Position numbers and translations under genes: made by a program. From Candidatus Kinetoplastibacterium blastocrithidii (ex Strigomonas culicis) (GTDB lineage Bacteria; Pseudomonadota; Gammaproteobacteria; Burkholderiales; Burkholderiaceae_B): a stretch of 64,000 bases of DNA. The stretch is taken from NCBI RefSeq assembly GCF_000319245.1, contig NC_019814.1:434001-498000 (forward strand). Reading direction: 5' to 3'. This document shows, piece after piece, positions 47,631 through 57,733 of this stretch (position 1 is its first letter; each line of letters begins with the position of its first letter). The notes beneath the pieces are model-generated. The model was not told the origin of the DNA, did not search any database, and saw only the letters and a list, made by a program, of their open reading frames with translations.

Positions 47631-49088
47631 ATGTGTGGAATAGTTGGTGTAGTTGGTCGTAGTCATGTAAATCAGCTGTTATATGATAGTTTATTGCTTT
47701 TGCAGCATAGAGGTCAGGACGCTGCAGGCATAGCTACATCTGATAATAGACAATTCTATCTGCATAAGTCTCATGGTCTTGTGCGGGATGTGTTTCGTGC
47801 ACATAATATGCTTTCTTTACCAGGATATTGTGGTATAGGGCAAGTGAGGTATCCTACATCTGGTTCTAATGTTAATGAACAAGAGGCGCAACCATTTTAT
47901 GTTAACGCTCCTTTTGGTATTATGTTTGCTCACAATGGCAATTTAACCAATTGGAAAGAATTAAGAGAGTCATTATTTAAAGTTGATCTGCGACATATAA
48001 ATACTAATTCTGATTCAGAAGTTTTGCTTAATGTGTTCGCTAATGAGCTTCAATCAGCTGTTCATGGAGTTTCTCTTGATGAAAATTCTATATTCCAAGC
48101 TATCTCCGGAGTTCATAGAAGGGTAAGAGGTGCATATGCTGTTGTATCAATCATATCTGGTTATGGTTTAGTAGCCTTCCGTGATGTTAATGGTATACGT
48201 CCACTTTGTATTGGAAGACAAGAAACAAATAGTGGTACCGAATGGATGGTAGCATCAGAATCAGTAGCTCTAGAAGGGAATGGGTTTACTTTTGTACGTG
48301 ATGTTGACCCAGGAGAGGCTATATTTATCGATATGGATAGTAATTTATTCAGTAAACAATGTGCAGATAATCCTAAACTTTCTCCATGTATATTTGAATA
48401 TATATACTTCTCACGCCCTGATTCTTTTATTGATAAGGTTCCTGTATATGATGCTAGACTAAGAATGGGTGAGTACTTAGCAAAAAAATTAACTAAATAT
48501 GTAAGAACAGGCGATATAGATGTTGTTATACCTATACCAGATTCTTCACGTCCTGCGGCAATGCAATTAGCCCATTCTTTAAATATTAATTATCGTGAAG
48601 GTCTTATAAAGAACCGATATGTAGGAAGAACTTTCATTATGCCTGGTCAGGCTATGCGTAGAAAATCAGTTAGACAAAAGTTAAATACTATAAATATGGA
48701 ATTTAAGAATAAAAATATTTTATTAGTAGATGACTCTATTGTTCGAGGCACTACCAGTAAGGAAATAGTAGAGATGGCGCGTTCATCTGGTGCAAATAAA
48801 GTATATTTTGCATCAGCTGCCGCTCAAATAAAACATCAGAATGTTTATGGTATCGATATGCCTACTCAGAGCGAACTTATAGCTTCTAATAGAACTGATG
48901 AAGAAATTGCAAAATTTATAGGAGCAGATGCGTTAATTTATCAGGATCTTGATGACATGAAGAAGTCTATTACTGATATTAATAACTCTCTTACTGATTT
49001 CGATGCTTCTTGTTTTGATGGTATATATGTAACTGGAGATATAGATTCTATATATTTATCAAATCTAAGTAATAGTAGGGTTTCGTAA
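47631..49088 (+). CDS. purF: Amidophosphoribosyltransferase
   Basis: PurF makes phosphoribosylamine, the first committed step of purine synthesis. Cys2 after the removable Met (MCGIVGVVG) is the glutaminase nucleophile; HRGQDAAGIAT and AHNGNLTN follow. The PRPP-binding motif LLVDDSIVRGTTSKE lies near residue 365. Length 485 is a little below E. coli (505), with the shortening at the C-terminus. It closes the folC-cvpA-purF run and ends at a clear bidirectional terminator. Confidence 0.97.
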   Translation: MCGIVGVVGRSHVNQLLYDSLLLLQHRGQDAAGIATSDNRQFYLHKSHGLVRDVFRAHNMLSLPGYCGIGQVRYPTSGSNVNEQEAQPFYVNAPFGIMFAHNGNLTNWKELRESLFKVDLRHINTNSDSEVLLNVFANELQSAVHGVSLDENSIFQAISGVHRRVRGAYAVVSIISGYGLVAFRDVNGIRPLCIGRQETNSGTEWMVASESVALEGNGFTFVRDVDPGEAIFIDMDSNLFSKQCADNPKLSPCIFEYIYFSRPDSFIDKVPVYDARLRMGEYLAKKLTKYVRTGDIDVVIPIPDSSRPAAMQLAHSLNINYREGLIKNRYVGRTFIMPGQAMRRKSVRQKLNTINMEFKNKNILLVDDSIVRGTTSKEIVEMARSSGANKVYFASAAAQIKHQNVYGIDMPTQSELIASNRTDEEIAKFIGADALIYQDLDDMKKSITDINNSLTDFDASCFDGIYVTGDIDSIYLSNLSNSRVS

Positions 49089-49097
49089 ATTAATAAA

Positions 49098-49130
49098 AAC
49101 AGCATGTATTTTTCACAATTACATGCTGTT
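49098..49130. terminator. Bidirectional terminator between purF and dsbB
   Basis: AACAGCATGTA at 49098-49108 pairs perfectly with 49120-49130 across an 11-nt loop. On the minus strand a TTTTTATTA tail follows directly, a good intrinsic terminator for dsbB; on the plus strand the tail (ACTTTATATTTTT) is weaker but usable for purF. Confidence 0.75.
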
Positions 49131-49167
49131 ACTTTATATTTTTAAGTGTGAAAGCATAAAGTAAATA

Positions 49168-49653
49168 TTAGTTAATATTTCTTATAGCTGCTGATATTGC
49201 TATAACTGCTAGTATTATGAATAATGATAGGCTCCATATGAAATACTCAACGCCAAATAAGAAAACAGGATCATCTGCACATGATGAATACACACTAAAT
49301 AACCATGGAATTAATGAATCAAATCCTGTGCTATTAATTATAGAATCAGCCGGTGTTATCATCATGCAAGACAAATTTTCTGAATAGGATATTTTTTGCA
49401 TATATACAGCTAATATGCCTAATATGCTTAGAATCGATATAATTATCGCAACCATTCTAGATAATATATCACTTCTTATATAGAAACCTATGAATGAAAC
49501 GATTCCGATTATAAAAAAAATAAGGCGTTGAACAATACACCAAGAGCAAGGCTTCATATCAAACACATGCTGAGATATAAGAGCTGCTGATATTGAAGTG
49601 AAGCAAAGTATAGAAACCAAAATAAATAATTTATTGCGGTAGGTTGTTTGCAT
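49168..49653 (-). CDS. dsbB: Disulfide bond formation protein DsbB
   Basis: DsbB reoxidises periplasmic DsbA and passes electrons to quinone. The 161 residues form four membrane helices; the first cysteine pair is the CSWC at about 36-39 (MKPCSWCIVQR) and the second pair is SCMMI and SSCADDP in the second periplasmic loop. It ends in an AADP-like DDPVFLFGVEYFIWSL stretch typical of the family. Cysteine-rich BamA and other exported proteins in the window would be possible users. Confidence 0.92.
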   Translation of the reverse strand: MQTTYRNKLFILVSILCFTSISAALISQHVFDMKPCSWCIVQRLIFFIIGIVSFIGFYIRSDILSRMVAIIISILSILGILAVYMQKISYSENLSCMMITPADSIINSTGFDSLIPWLFSVYSSCADDPVFLFGVEYFIWSLSLFIILAVIAISAAIRNIN

Positions 49654-49707
49654 AATGGTCTCTATAAACTCAGTGTATAAATAGTCATTTATGTTGAAAA
49701 TTTCAGA

Positions 49708-50388
49708 TTATAGAAAAGTTCTAATTAGCTCATTTGCACCAGCCCAACAGATTTGAACTCCAAGACAAAGCATAATAAAAGAAGAAAGTTTCATAAACAC
49801 GGCAGTACCACTTTCTCCTAGTTTATTTAACATCTGGGCTGAAAATTTCATGCATATATAGAGTATAGATGATAACAATAGTATAGCTAACACAGATCCT
49901 GAAAATTTCATTGTAATTGAATTAATACTGTTACTATCAATTAGATAAATTCCTACGGCTATAGCCCCTGATATTGCACCTGGTCCAAATGCAACTGGAA
50001 AAGTCAGTGGGTAAAATGCACGAGAATTAGCTATTTCTAGACTCATTAATTCTTGTTTTTCATTTCCATTAGAATTACTTTCATCAGAAGAGTTTATAAG
50101 GTTCCAGGCACTAAATATTATTAATGTTCCACCGCCTAGTCGTACAATTGGTAAAGATATTCCAAATAATGCTAATATTGCATTCCCAATTAATAATGTA
50201 GCTATTAGCATAATAGCTACATTGCTAGCAATTTTTTTAGCTAGCATTAACCTAGTATCTGGTGATGCATTTTCTGTCATAGAAAGAAATATTGGAGCAA
50301 TTGCTGGTGGGTTTAAAAAAGGAAGCAATGTTCCAAAAGTGAATAAAAAACTTTTTGTTAGAGGAGATAAAAATTCTGGAAGTAGCAT
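49708..50388 (-). CDS. MarC/SnatA family membrane protein
   Basis: This 226-residue protein has about six hydrophobic helices and the MarC signatures FGTLLPFLNPPAIAPIFLSMT, FGISLPIVRLGGGTLIIFSAW and PLTFPVAFGPGAISGAIAV. Members were first named for multiple antibiotic resistance; some (SnatA) move small neutral amino acids. Substrate here is unknown. A short charged insert (NSSDESNSNGNEKQE) is in the central loop. It lies between map and dsbB on the minus strand. Confidence 0.88.
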   Translation of the reverse strand: MLLPEFLSPLTKSFLFTFGTLLPFLNPPAIAPIFLSMTENASPDTRLMLAKKIASNVAIMLIATLLIGNAILALFGISLPIVRLGGGTLIIFSAWNLINSSDESNSNGNEKQELMSLEIANSRAFYPLTFPVAFGPGAISGAIAVGIYLIDSNSINSITMKFSGSVLAILLLSSILYICMKFSAQMLNKLGESGTAVFMKLSSFIMLCLGVQICWAGANELIRTFL

Positions 50389-50571
50389 AATTTAAGTAAA
50401 TTGAAAATTAAATGATTATTCGGTGTCATTAGATATCTTGCTAATTACGAATTAATTAAAATTCTAGAAAGAATACATATTAACAATTTCTCCAGGATCA
50501 TAATAAATATTTATCGTATTTAAAATCTAATCAAGTCATTTGACATGACGGCTTCATTATAACAGATTTAT

Positions 50572-51384
50572 TTAAAATATATCTTGATTATCAATAAATG
50601 ATGGGGGCTTAGGTGCTCCTGGTGACAATGTTAGAACCTCATATCCGTCATCCGTTACACATATTGTATGCTCCCATTGGGCAGAGAGGCTATGATCTTT
50701 TGTTACTATAGTCCATCCATCTGAAAGTTGTTTTATTTCTTTTTTCCCTGCATTTATCATTGGCTCTATTGTAAACAACATTCCAGTGCGTAATATTTCC
50801 CCGGTATTAGGTTTTCCATAGTGTAGCACTTGTGGATCTTCATGAAATTTTCTTCCAATACCGTGACCGCAGAATTCTCTTACTACCGAGAAACCTGCTT
50901 CTTCAGCATGTTTTTGTATTGCGTGCCCTATGTCTCCTAATCTTACAGAATTTTTCACTTTTTGTATGCCTTTCCACATACATTCATAAGTTATTTCTGA
51001 CAATCTTAAAGATTGTATCGATTGATCCCCAATATGGTACATTCTACTGGTATCTCCATACCATCCATCTTTTATAATAGTGACATCTATATTTAAAGAA
51101 TCTCCGTTTTTTAGAATTTTATCGTTTGGGATCCCATGACATACTTGATGATTCACAGAAGTGCATATAGATCCTGGGAAAGGAGAATGTCCTTGCGGAG
51201 CATATCCAATAGTTGCCGATTTGACTTTAAGCTCATTTGTCAAATACTCTAGACACAACTTATCCAGGTATCTTGTTGTAACACCTGGTTTTACATAACT
51301 TGTTATAAAATCTAATATTTTTGCTGCATCTTTGCAAGCAGATCTCATTTTATTTAGATCGTTTTCGTTATTGATAATGCTCAT
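50572..51384 (-). CDS. map: Methionine aminopeptidase, type I
   Basis: Map removes N-terminal Met from new proteins. The two metal-binding Asp residues are in LNIDVTIIKDGWYGDTSRMY at about 93-112, the His in FCGHGIGRKFHEDP near 171 and the two Glu in TIEPMIN near 205 and WEHTICV near 236. Length 270 is normal for the bacterial enzyme. It diverges from rpsB, the usual map/rpsB arrangement. Confidence 0.97.
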   Translation of the reverse strand: MSIINNENDLNKMRSACKDAAKILDFITSYVKPGVTTRYLDKLCLEYLTNELKVKSATIGYAPQGHSPFPGSICTSVNHQVCHGIPNDKILKNGDSLNIDVTIIKDGWYGDTSRMYHIGDQSIQSLRLSEITYECMWKGIQKVKNSVRLGDIGHAIQKHAEEAGFSVVREFCGHGIGRKFHEDPQVLHYGKPNTGEILRTGMLFTIEPMINAGKKEIKQLSDGWTIVTKDHSLSAQWEHTICVTDDGYEVLTLSPGAPKPPSFIDNQDIF

Positions 51385-51698
51385 TTTATGTTTTTAAAAA
51401 AAATTTATTTTTGTATAGTGTTAATACAATAATTCGTTGCAAATTATTATATTGTGTGATTGATATTAAATCCCAATGTTATTGATTGCAATAGCTATTT
51501 TATTTTGCGTATAAACAATTGTTATTTATATAAAATAAATTAATTATTATTTTAATTCTTAAAGCCATATCTATCTTGTTTGTGTATAATTATCAGCTAT
51601 AAATAATTATATAAATTTATAAATCGCACAATACGTTATCAGGGGTGTCTTTTTGTAGATGCTTATGTATTGTAAGAAATTAACCCTTGGAGATTTTT
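51385..51698. other. Noncoding divergent region between map and rpsB
   Basis: This 314-nt gap separates divergent map and rpsB. TGTGTATAAT at 51591-51600 includes a perfect TATAAT -10 for rpsB; no clear -35 goes with it. The roughly 90-nt leader has AATAC (about 51632) pairing with GTATT (about 51668) around CAGGGGTGTC, so a folded S2-responsive leader is possible but not shown. A TTGGAG ribosome site at 51687-51692 precedes the ATG. The map-proximal half is AT-rich with no features. Confidence 0.55.
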
Positions 51699-52439
51699 AT
51701 GTCTATGATGAGAGAAATGTTGGAAGCTGGTGTCCATTTTGGGCATCAAACAAGATACTGGAATCCTAAAATGGCTCAGTATATTTTTGGGCAAAGAAAT
51801 AAGATACATATAATAAACCTTGAAAAAACAGTAGAAAAATATCTAGAGGCATTAAAATTTATCAAGAAATCAGCATCTGCCAGCAGTAATATTTTATTTG
51901 TAGGAACAAAAAGAGCAGCTCGTGAATTCATTGCTAGCGAGGCTAGTAGATGTAATATGCCTTATGTTGATTCTAGATGGCTCGGTGGAATGTTGACTAA
52001 TTTTAAAACAGTAAAATCCTCTATCAAAAGGTTGAAAGAAATGGAGATTATTGTTGCTAATGGCAATGCTGATAAAATGATAAAAAAGGAAGGTTTATTA
52101 TTTTATCGTGAGCTTGATAAGCTTAATAAAGCTATTGGTGGTATTAAAAATATGAATAACCTTCCAGATATAATGTTCGTCATAGATGTTGGTTACCATA
52201 AGATTGCCATATCTGAGGCTAGAGCCTTAGGGATAAAAGTAGTTGCGGTTGTTGATACAAATCATTCTCCTGATGGGGTTGACTATGTTATTCCTGGAAA
52301 TGATGATTCTGCTAAGGCTATAGCTTTATATTGCAAAGGGATATCAGATGCAGTATTGGAAGGACGTAAAAAAAATGTAGATGATATCGTTGATAACATG
52401 AAAGAAAATTCTGAAGATTTTGTTGAGGTTGCTATTTGA
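51699..52439 (+). CDS. rpsB: 30S ribosomal protein S2
   Basis: S2 is a large, late-joining small-subunit protein needed for initiation with S1. The ATG at 51699 gives 246 residues starting [25 protein letters not shown]; an upstream TTG is part of the TTGGAG ribosome site and is rejected as a start. [24 protein letters not shown] and [19 protein letters not shown] are all conserved. It heads the long rpsB-to-lpxB gene run. Confidence 0.97.
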   Translation: MSMMREMLEAGVHFGHQTRYWNPKMAQYIFGQRNKIHIINLEKTVEKYLEALKFIKKSASASSNILFVGTKRAAREFIASEASRCNMPYVDSRWLGGMLTNFKTVKSSIKRLKEMEIIVANGNADKMIKKEGLLFYRELDKLNKAIGGIKNMNNLPDIMFVIDVGYHKIAISEARALGIKVVAVVDTNHSPDGVDYVIPGNDDSAKAIALYCKGISDAVLEGRKKNVDDIVDNMKENSEDFVEVAI

Positions 52440-52501
52440 TAGAATTTCTAGATTGGTTTTTGTTTATTTAAAATTTAATTGTTCGGTATTTTAGGAATTA
52501 T

Positions 52502-53377
52502 ATGTCCAATATTAATGCTTCTCTTGTAAAAGAATTAAGAGAAAAGACTGATGCTCCTATGATGGAATGTAAAAGAGCACTTATTGAGTCTAATGGTGAT
52601 ATAAAAAAAGCTGAAGACCTCCTTAGAATTAAGCTTGGAAATAAAGCTAATAAAGCTGCTTCTCGTGTAGCAGCTGAGGGTTTAATAGGTTTATACATCT
52701 CAGATAATTTAAAGTTTGGTGCTTTAATTGAAGTGAACTGTGAGACTGATTTTGTTGCCAAAAACAAAGAGTTTATTTCTTTTGCAAACAAATTGGCAGA
52801 AATAGTAGCAAATAATAATCCGTCTGACTTGCTAGGCTTGAGTAATTTAGTTTTCGATGAGAATGATACTGTTGATAGTACTAGAAAGTCTATGATTGGT
52901 AGGATTGGTGAAAATATTTCTATTAGACGTTTTGCCAGAGTAGTTGCAAATGGATCTTTATCTGGATATAGTCACAATGGTCGAATATGTGTATTGGTAG
53001 ATCACTCTGGTAATGATGATGTAGGTAAAGATGTTGCTATGCATATAGCTGCAGTAAGACCAAGATCTATAGATGCTTCTGGTGTCAGTATAGATGAAAT
53101 CAATTCTGAGCGTTCAATTGCAATGGAAAAAGCAAAAAAATCTGGCAAGCCAATTGATATAATAGAGAAAATTGTTGATGGATCGGTACAGAAGTTTTTA
53201 AAAGAAGTTACATTGATGTCTCAAGCATTTGTCAAGGATGAAAAAAAGACTGTTAAACAAATGCTTGATGAGAAATCATCATCAGTTAATAGTTTTATAT
53301 TTTATGTTGTTGGAGATGGTATAGAAAAAAAAGAGGTAGATTTTGCCGCCGAAGTTGCAGCAGTCAGTGCCATGTAG
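52502..53377 (+). CDS. tsf: Elongation factor Ts
   Basis: EF-Ts recharges EF-Tu by expelling GDP. The N-terminal UBA-like part has [20 protein letters not shown], followed by AAEGLIG and the Tu-binding CETDFVAKN motif at about 79-87. The two core subdomains and the coiled coil extend to residue 291, normal length. tsf directly follows rpsB in nearly all bacteria. Confidence 0.97.
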   Translation: MSNINASLVKELREKTDAPMMECKRALIESNGDIKKAEDLLRIKLGNKANKAASRVAAEGLIGLYISDNLKFGALIEVNCETDFVAKNKEFISFANKLAEIVANNNPSDLLGLSNLVFDENDTVDSTRKSMIGRIGENISIRRFARVVANGSLSGYSHNGRICVLVDHSGNDDVGKDVAMHIAAVRPRSIDASGVSIDEINSERSIAMEKAKKSGKPIDIIEKIVDGSVQKFLKEVTLMSQAFVKDEKKTVKQMLDEKSSSVNSFIFYVVGDGIEKKEVDFAAEVAAVSAM

Positions 53378-53474
53378 TTTTATCTTCCATTACGAAATAT
53401 TTTTATGAGTTTATTGTTTTGCTTGGATTGTTGAATTGTTTATTATTGGTAGGTAAACCATCGGAATGTGAATC

Positions 53475-54191
53475 ATGTACAGTAAACCATACAAAAGAGT
53501 TTTGTTAAAGCTTTCTGGTGAAGCGCTTATGGGTGATGATTCTTTTGGTATAAATAGATCAACCATTTTGTGTATCACTAAAGAAATAGTAAAGGTTATT
53601 GAATTAGGCATAGAATTAGCTATTGTGATAGGCGGTGGTAATATTTTTCGTGGCCTTGCTCCAGGAGCTCAGGGTATGGATCGTGCTACCGCTGATTATA
53701 TGGGCATGATGGCTACTATTATGAATGCTCTTGCTTTACAGGATTCTCTTAAATGTCTTGGTATAGATGCTCGTGTGCAATCTGCTTTGAATATAGATCA
53801 GGTGGTAGAGCCTTACATAAGATCTAAGGCTCTACGGTATTTAGAAGAGGGCAAAGTAGTAATTTTTGCAGCCGGTACTGGCAATCCATTTTTTACTACT
53901 GATACAGCAGCTGCGTTACGTGGCGCAGAAATTGGGGCAGAAATTGTATTAAAGGCTACTAAAGTCGATGGTATATATAGTTCTGATCCAAAAAAAGATC
54001 CTACAGCTACTAGGTACATGCGCATATGTTTTGATGAGGTTATTGTGCGCAGAATTGAAGTTATGGATGCTACCGCTTTTGCGCTGTGTCGTGATCAAAA
54101 ATTACCAATTAATGTATTCTCTATTTATAAATCTAGTGCACTAAAGCGTGTTGTAATAGGTGAAAATGAAGGAACATTAGTTCATCTTTAA
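53475..54191 (+). CDS. pyrH: UMP kinase
   Basis: PyrH phosphorylates UMP to UDP and is the bacterial hexameric type unrelated to other nucleoside monophosphate kinases. [48 protein letters not shown] and [20 protein letters not shown] are all present. Length 238 is normal. It acts directly after PyrF of this window in the pyrimidine route. Confidence 0.97.
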   Translation: MYSKPYKRVLLKLSGEALMGDDSFGINRSTILCITKEIVKVIELGIELAIVIGGGNIFRGLAPGAQGMDRATADYMGMMATIMNALALQDSLKCLGIDARVQSALNIDQVVEPYIRSKALRYLEEGKVVIFAAGTGNPFFTTDTAAALRGAEIGAEIVLKATKVDGIYSSDPKKDPTATRYMRICFDEVIVRRIEVMDATAFALCRDQKLPINVFSIYKSSALKRVVIGENEGTLVHL

Positions 54192-54205
54192 TAGGATAAT
54201 TTTTT

Positions 54206-54763
54206 ATGAATATGGATATTTGTAGTTCTTTTGAAAGCAAAATGTCTAAATCTGTTGATGTGTTAGTATCTAATTTGGCAAAAATTCGCACGGGTCGTGC
54301 TCATATTGGCATTCTTGATCATATTTCTATTGATTATTATGGTTCTTTTACCTTAATAAATAAAATAGCAAACATTAATCTGTTGGATGCTAGGAATATA
54401 CAGGTCGTTCCTTATGAAAAAAGAATGATTAATGCAATAGAGAAATCCATAAGAGAATCTGATTTAGGTCTTAATCCAATTTCATTTGGTGATAGTATTA
54501 AAGTTCCCATGCCTCCTCTAACTGAAGAGCGTCGTAAAAGTTTAGTCAAGGTTGTAAAATCTGAAGGCGAAGATACAAAAGTGGCTATACGTAATATTCG
54601 TCGTGAAGCTAATGATCTTTTAAAGAAAATGGTTAAAGATAAAGATATATCAGAGGATGAGGAGAAAAGGCTACAGGATTCTATACAAAAAATAACAGAT
54701 CAGAAAATTATATTAATAAGCCAGATAATATCTAAAAAAGAGACTGAAGTCATGGCAATATAA
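54206..54763 (+). CDS. frr: Ribosome recycling factor
   Basis: Frr splits post-termination ribosomes with EF-G. The 185 residues have the two-domain layout: LAKIRTGRAHIGILDHISIDYYG, domain II in the middle, and PMPPLTEERRKSLVKVVKSEGEDTKVAIRNIRREAND near the second half of the long helices. Starts 14 nt after pyrH, the usual pyrH-frr pair. Confidence 0.96.
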   Translation: MNMDICSSFESKMSKSVDVLVSNLAKIRTGRAHIGILDHISIDYYGSFTLINKIANINLLDARNIQVVPYEKRMINAIEKSIRESDLGLNPISFGDSIKVPMPPLTEERRKSLVKVVKSEGEDTKVAIRNIRREANDLLKKMVKDKDISEDEEKRLQDSIQKITDQKIILISQIISKKETEVMAI

Positions 54764-54821
54764 TACGATATAATAATTTTTTGCAATGCAATATTAAACT
54801 GGTTTGTCAGATATATGAGTC

Positions 54822-55553
54822 ATGTTGAGTAATAAAAAGCTTCCAAGGCATGTTGCTATTGTTATGGATGGTAATGGTCGATGGGCGAATAAAAGATTTC
54901 TACCAAGGTCTTCGGGTCATTTTAAAGGGGTAAGTTCTGTAGGTCAAATTATAGATAAAGTTACTCAGTTAGATATTCGTTATCTTACTCTGTTTGCGTT
55001 TAGTTCAGAAAATTGGCGTAGACCCGCAGATGAGATTGAATATCTAATGAGCTTATTTATAAAAACATTAGAAAATGAAGTCGATAGAATGATAGATAAG
55101 GGGATAAATTTACGTATAGTTGGTGATATTACTGTGTTTGGTAGCTACCTTCAGGATTTAATAAAGAGTGTCATTTATAAAACATCACATAACAACAGTC
55201 TATATCTTACCATAGCGGCAAATTATGGTGGAAGGTGGGATATATTACAGGCTATAAAAAAAATGTTAATAAAAGAGCCTGATGTTTTAAATAATATAGA
55301 TCTTATAAATGAAGAACTGTTATCTAGTTATTTATCAATGTCTTGGGCCCCTGAGCCAGACTTGTTAATAAGAACTGGAGGTGAGAAGCGTCTTTCTAAT
55401 TTCCTGATATGGCAATTAGCATATACAGAATTATATTTTACAGATATTTATTGGCCTGATTTTGGTTCTAATGAATTAGAAGAGGCATTTAGGTGGTATT
55501 GCTCTAGAGAACGTAGATTTGGAAGAACAAGTGCACAACTAAAAAAGATCTGA
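54822..55553 (+). CDS. uppS: Undecaprenyl diphosphate synthase
   Basis: UppS builds the C55 lipid carrier for peptidoglycan and other envelope polymers. The catalytic Asp lies in [16 protein letters not shown] at the N-terminus, with [13 protein letters not shown] near 65 and [23 protein letters not shown] near 190. Length 243 is normal for the cis-prenyltransferase. Together with dxr and murJ it shows that isoprenoid-linked wall synthesis is kept. Confidence 0.96.
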   Translation: MLSNKKLPRHVAIVMDGNGRWANKRFLPRSSGHFKGVSSVGQIIDKVTQLDIRYLTLFAFSSENWRRPADEIEYLMSLFIKTLENEVDRMIDKGINLRIVGDITVFGSYLQDLIKSVIYKTSHNNSLYLTIAANYGGRWDILQAIKKMLIKEPDVLNNIDLINEELLSSYLSMSWAPEPDLLIRTGGEKRLSNFLIWQLAYTELYFTDIYWPDFGSNELEEAFRWYCSRERRFGRTSAQLKKI

Positions 55554-55579
55554 TGCTATGAAACTAAGTGAGTTATTGA

Positions 55580-56428
55580 ATGCTGAAACATAGATTTTTA
55601 ACTGCAATAATGCTGATACTAGTATTTTCTTTATCTTTAATCTCAGAAAACGATAAAAATTTCATGGTTTTCTTGTCTATTGTTATATCGTTAGTTTTAT
55701 GGGAATGGCTACTTATGTCTGTTCCTGTTTATGTCTCAAAAAAAAAATGTACAGCAGTAGCAATTTTTCTATTTATGGCAATGATGCTGTCATTAACTTT
55801 TATAAGTATAAATAACATTATTAAATATAAATATATTATTTATAGAGTAATATTAATTATTAATATAATTTGGTTATTCATATCTTTTGTTTCTGTGTTT
55901 CTTGCTAGAATATTTTCCAATATAGAGCGCTTATTAATATCTATTTTCTCAGTTATTTTATGTTCTGTTGTTTGGTTTATTTTGATATTCTACTACATTA
56001 GCTACAACTCATGGTTTATAATATCTTTGTTAATTTTTATATGTTTAATAGATACATCTGGATATTTTGTAGGTAAATATATTGGTAAAAAAAAATTAGC
56101 ATATAAGATCAGTCCAAATAAAACTATTGCTGGTGCTGTATCTGGGATTTGTTTTTCTGTTATATGGTTTTATATAAGCAGCTTCATTAGCGATAGTTTT
56201 TCCAGTGTATTGATATATAAATGGTCATTATTCTTGGCGTTATTATTTTCAATAATATTATCTTTTCTTGCTATATTTGGTGATTTATTTGAATCATTGT
56301 TAAAAAGAAATTCAGGTATTAAAGATTCAAGTAATCTCCTACCTGGACATGGTGGGGTTTATGATAGATTTGATGGAATAATTTCAGTTATTCCTACAAT
56401 GTTTTTATTATCAGAGGTATCGTTTTGA
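55580..56428 (+). CDS. cdsA: Phosphatidate cytidylyltransferase
   Basis: CdsA makes CDP-diacylglycerol, precursor of phosphatidylglycerol (see pgpA) and phosphatidylethanolamine. The 282-residue protein has many hydrophobic helices and the C-terminal signature GKKKLAYKISPNKTIAGAVSG and FGDLFESLLKRNSGIKDSSNLLPGHGGVYDRFDG. The stop overlaps the TTG start of dxr by 4 bp (TTGA). Confidence 0.95.
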   Translation: MLKHRFLTAIMLILVFSLSLISENDKNFMVFLSIVISLVLWEWLLMSVPVYVSKKKCTAVAIFLFMAMMLSLTFISINNIIKYKYIIYRVILIINIIWLFISFVSVFLARIFSNIERLLISIFSVILCSVVWFILIFYYISYNSWFIISLLIFICLIDTSGYFVGKYIGKKKLAYKISPNKTIAGAVSGICFSVIWFYISSFISDSFSSVLIYKWSLFLALLFSIILSFLAIFGDLFESLLKRNSGIKDSSNLLPGHGGVYDRFDGIISVIPTMFLLSEVSF

Positions 56429-57627
56429 GTGCGTTACGTCGCGTTTTTATTTTTGGGTCTACTGGATCAATTGGTAAAAAAACCCTTGAGATTATTGATG
56501 CATTTCACGGAGAGATTGAGGTTTTTGGTCTTAGTGCTTATAGCAAAATAGATGATTTAGTTGCTCAAGCTATTAAATATAAAGTCAAGGTTGTTGTCGT
56601 TCCTAATGTTAGAGCCAAGGAACATTTTTATGAAAAATGGATTGATAAGAATTCTATTCCAAAGCTGTTATTAGGCCCTGAATCTCTTGTAGACATGGCT
56701 TATGATACTAGCTATGACACAGTTATTGCTGCAATTGTAGGTATAGCTGGTTTAGCATCTGCTTTGGCAGCAGCTAAATCTGGGAAACGTATTTTATTAG
56801 CAAATAAAGAAGTTTTAGTGGTAGCAGGAAGCCTCTTTATGCAATATGTTGCTGATAATAATGCAGAAATAATTCCTATAGATAGTGAGCATAATGCTAT
56901 TTTCCAATGTTTATGTGATAACAACATTGGAATTGATTTTAAAAAAATAGAAAATACTATTAGACGTATAGTATTAACTGCTTCCGGTGGCCCATTTCGT
57001 ACGCATGACCTAGAAAGATTGCAAGCTATAACTCCAGAACAGGCATGTTTACATCCAAGTTGGGATATGGGTCGTAAAATATCTGTAGATTCATCAACCA
57101 TGATAAATAAGGGGTTTGAGGTTATTGAGACACATTGGCTATTTCATATTCCAATAAAAAAAATTGAAATAATAATACATCCACAAAGTATAATACATTC
57201 TATGGTTGAATATATTGATGGATCAATATTAGCGCAATTAAGCAAACCTGATATGGGTATTCCTATATCTTATGCTTTAGGTTTTCCAAATAGAACAAAA
57301 AATGAAGTGGGTTTTATAGATTTTATAGATCTTAGAAAACTTGAGTTTTATCCTCCTGATTTTGTAAAATTTCCATGTTTATCCTTAGCTCTTGAAGCTT
57401 TAAAATTAGGACAAGCTCATTGTATCGTTCTAAATGCTGCTAATGAAGTAGCAGTAGAGTCTTTTCTTAATGGAACCATAAAATATATAAACATTCCAAA
57501 GATAATAGAAAATTCTATAGAGTGGTATGAACAAAAAATTCCTTATCTCTTAAACAATCTAGATGATATATTGCATTTAGATATGATTTCTCGTAGTTTT
57601 GCGTATAAGATCTGTCATGAAGAATGA
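56425..57627 (+). CDS. dxr: 1-deoxy-D-xylulose 5-phosphate reductoisomerase
   Basis: Dxr makes MEP in the non-mevalonate isoprenoid pathway. The chosen TTG start (56425) overlaps the cdsA stop and gives 400 residues; the first motif is FGSTGSIGKKTLEI (NADPH site), then LLANKEVLVVAG, the metal-binding PIDSEHNAIFQCL, and SVDSSTMINKGFEVIETHWLF. It implies the MEP pathway is complete elsewhere. In relatives rseP follows dxr; here the next gene is bamA. Confidence 0.95.
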   Translation: MSALRRVFIFGSTGSIGKKTLEIIDAFHGEIEVFGLSAYSKIDDLVAQAIKYKVKVVVVPNVRAKEHFYEKWIDKNSIPKLLLGPESLVDMAYDTSYDTVIAAIVGIAGLASALAAAKSGKRILLANKEVLVVAGSLFMQYVADNNAEIIPIDSEHNAIFQCLCDNNIGIDFKKIENTIRRIVLTASGGPFRTHDLERLQAITPEQACLHPSWDMGRKISVDSSTMINKGFEVIETHWLFHIPIKKIEIIIHPQSIIHSMVEYIDGSILAQLSKPDMGIPISYALGFPNRTKNEVGFIDFIDLRKLEFYPPDFVKFPCLSLALEALKLGQAHCIVLNAANEVAVESFLNGTIKYINIPKIIENSIEWYEQKIPYLLNNLDDILHLDMISRSFAYKICHEE

Positions 57628-57733
57628 AGAAATCACAACAGGTGCTGTATTAATATCTTAGAACTATATTGTTAGTTTTTGATATCGTGTCTTTTATTAT
57701 TAAATCTCTTTAACCTATTAGGGTCAGTTTACG

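Noticed and set aside
56712-57101. 129-residue minus-strand ORF opposite dxr
   Set aside because: It mirrors the conserved dxr active-site region, with no ribosome site.
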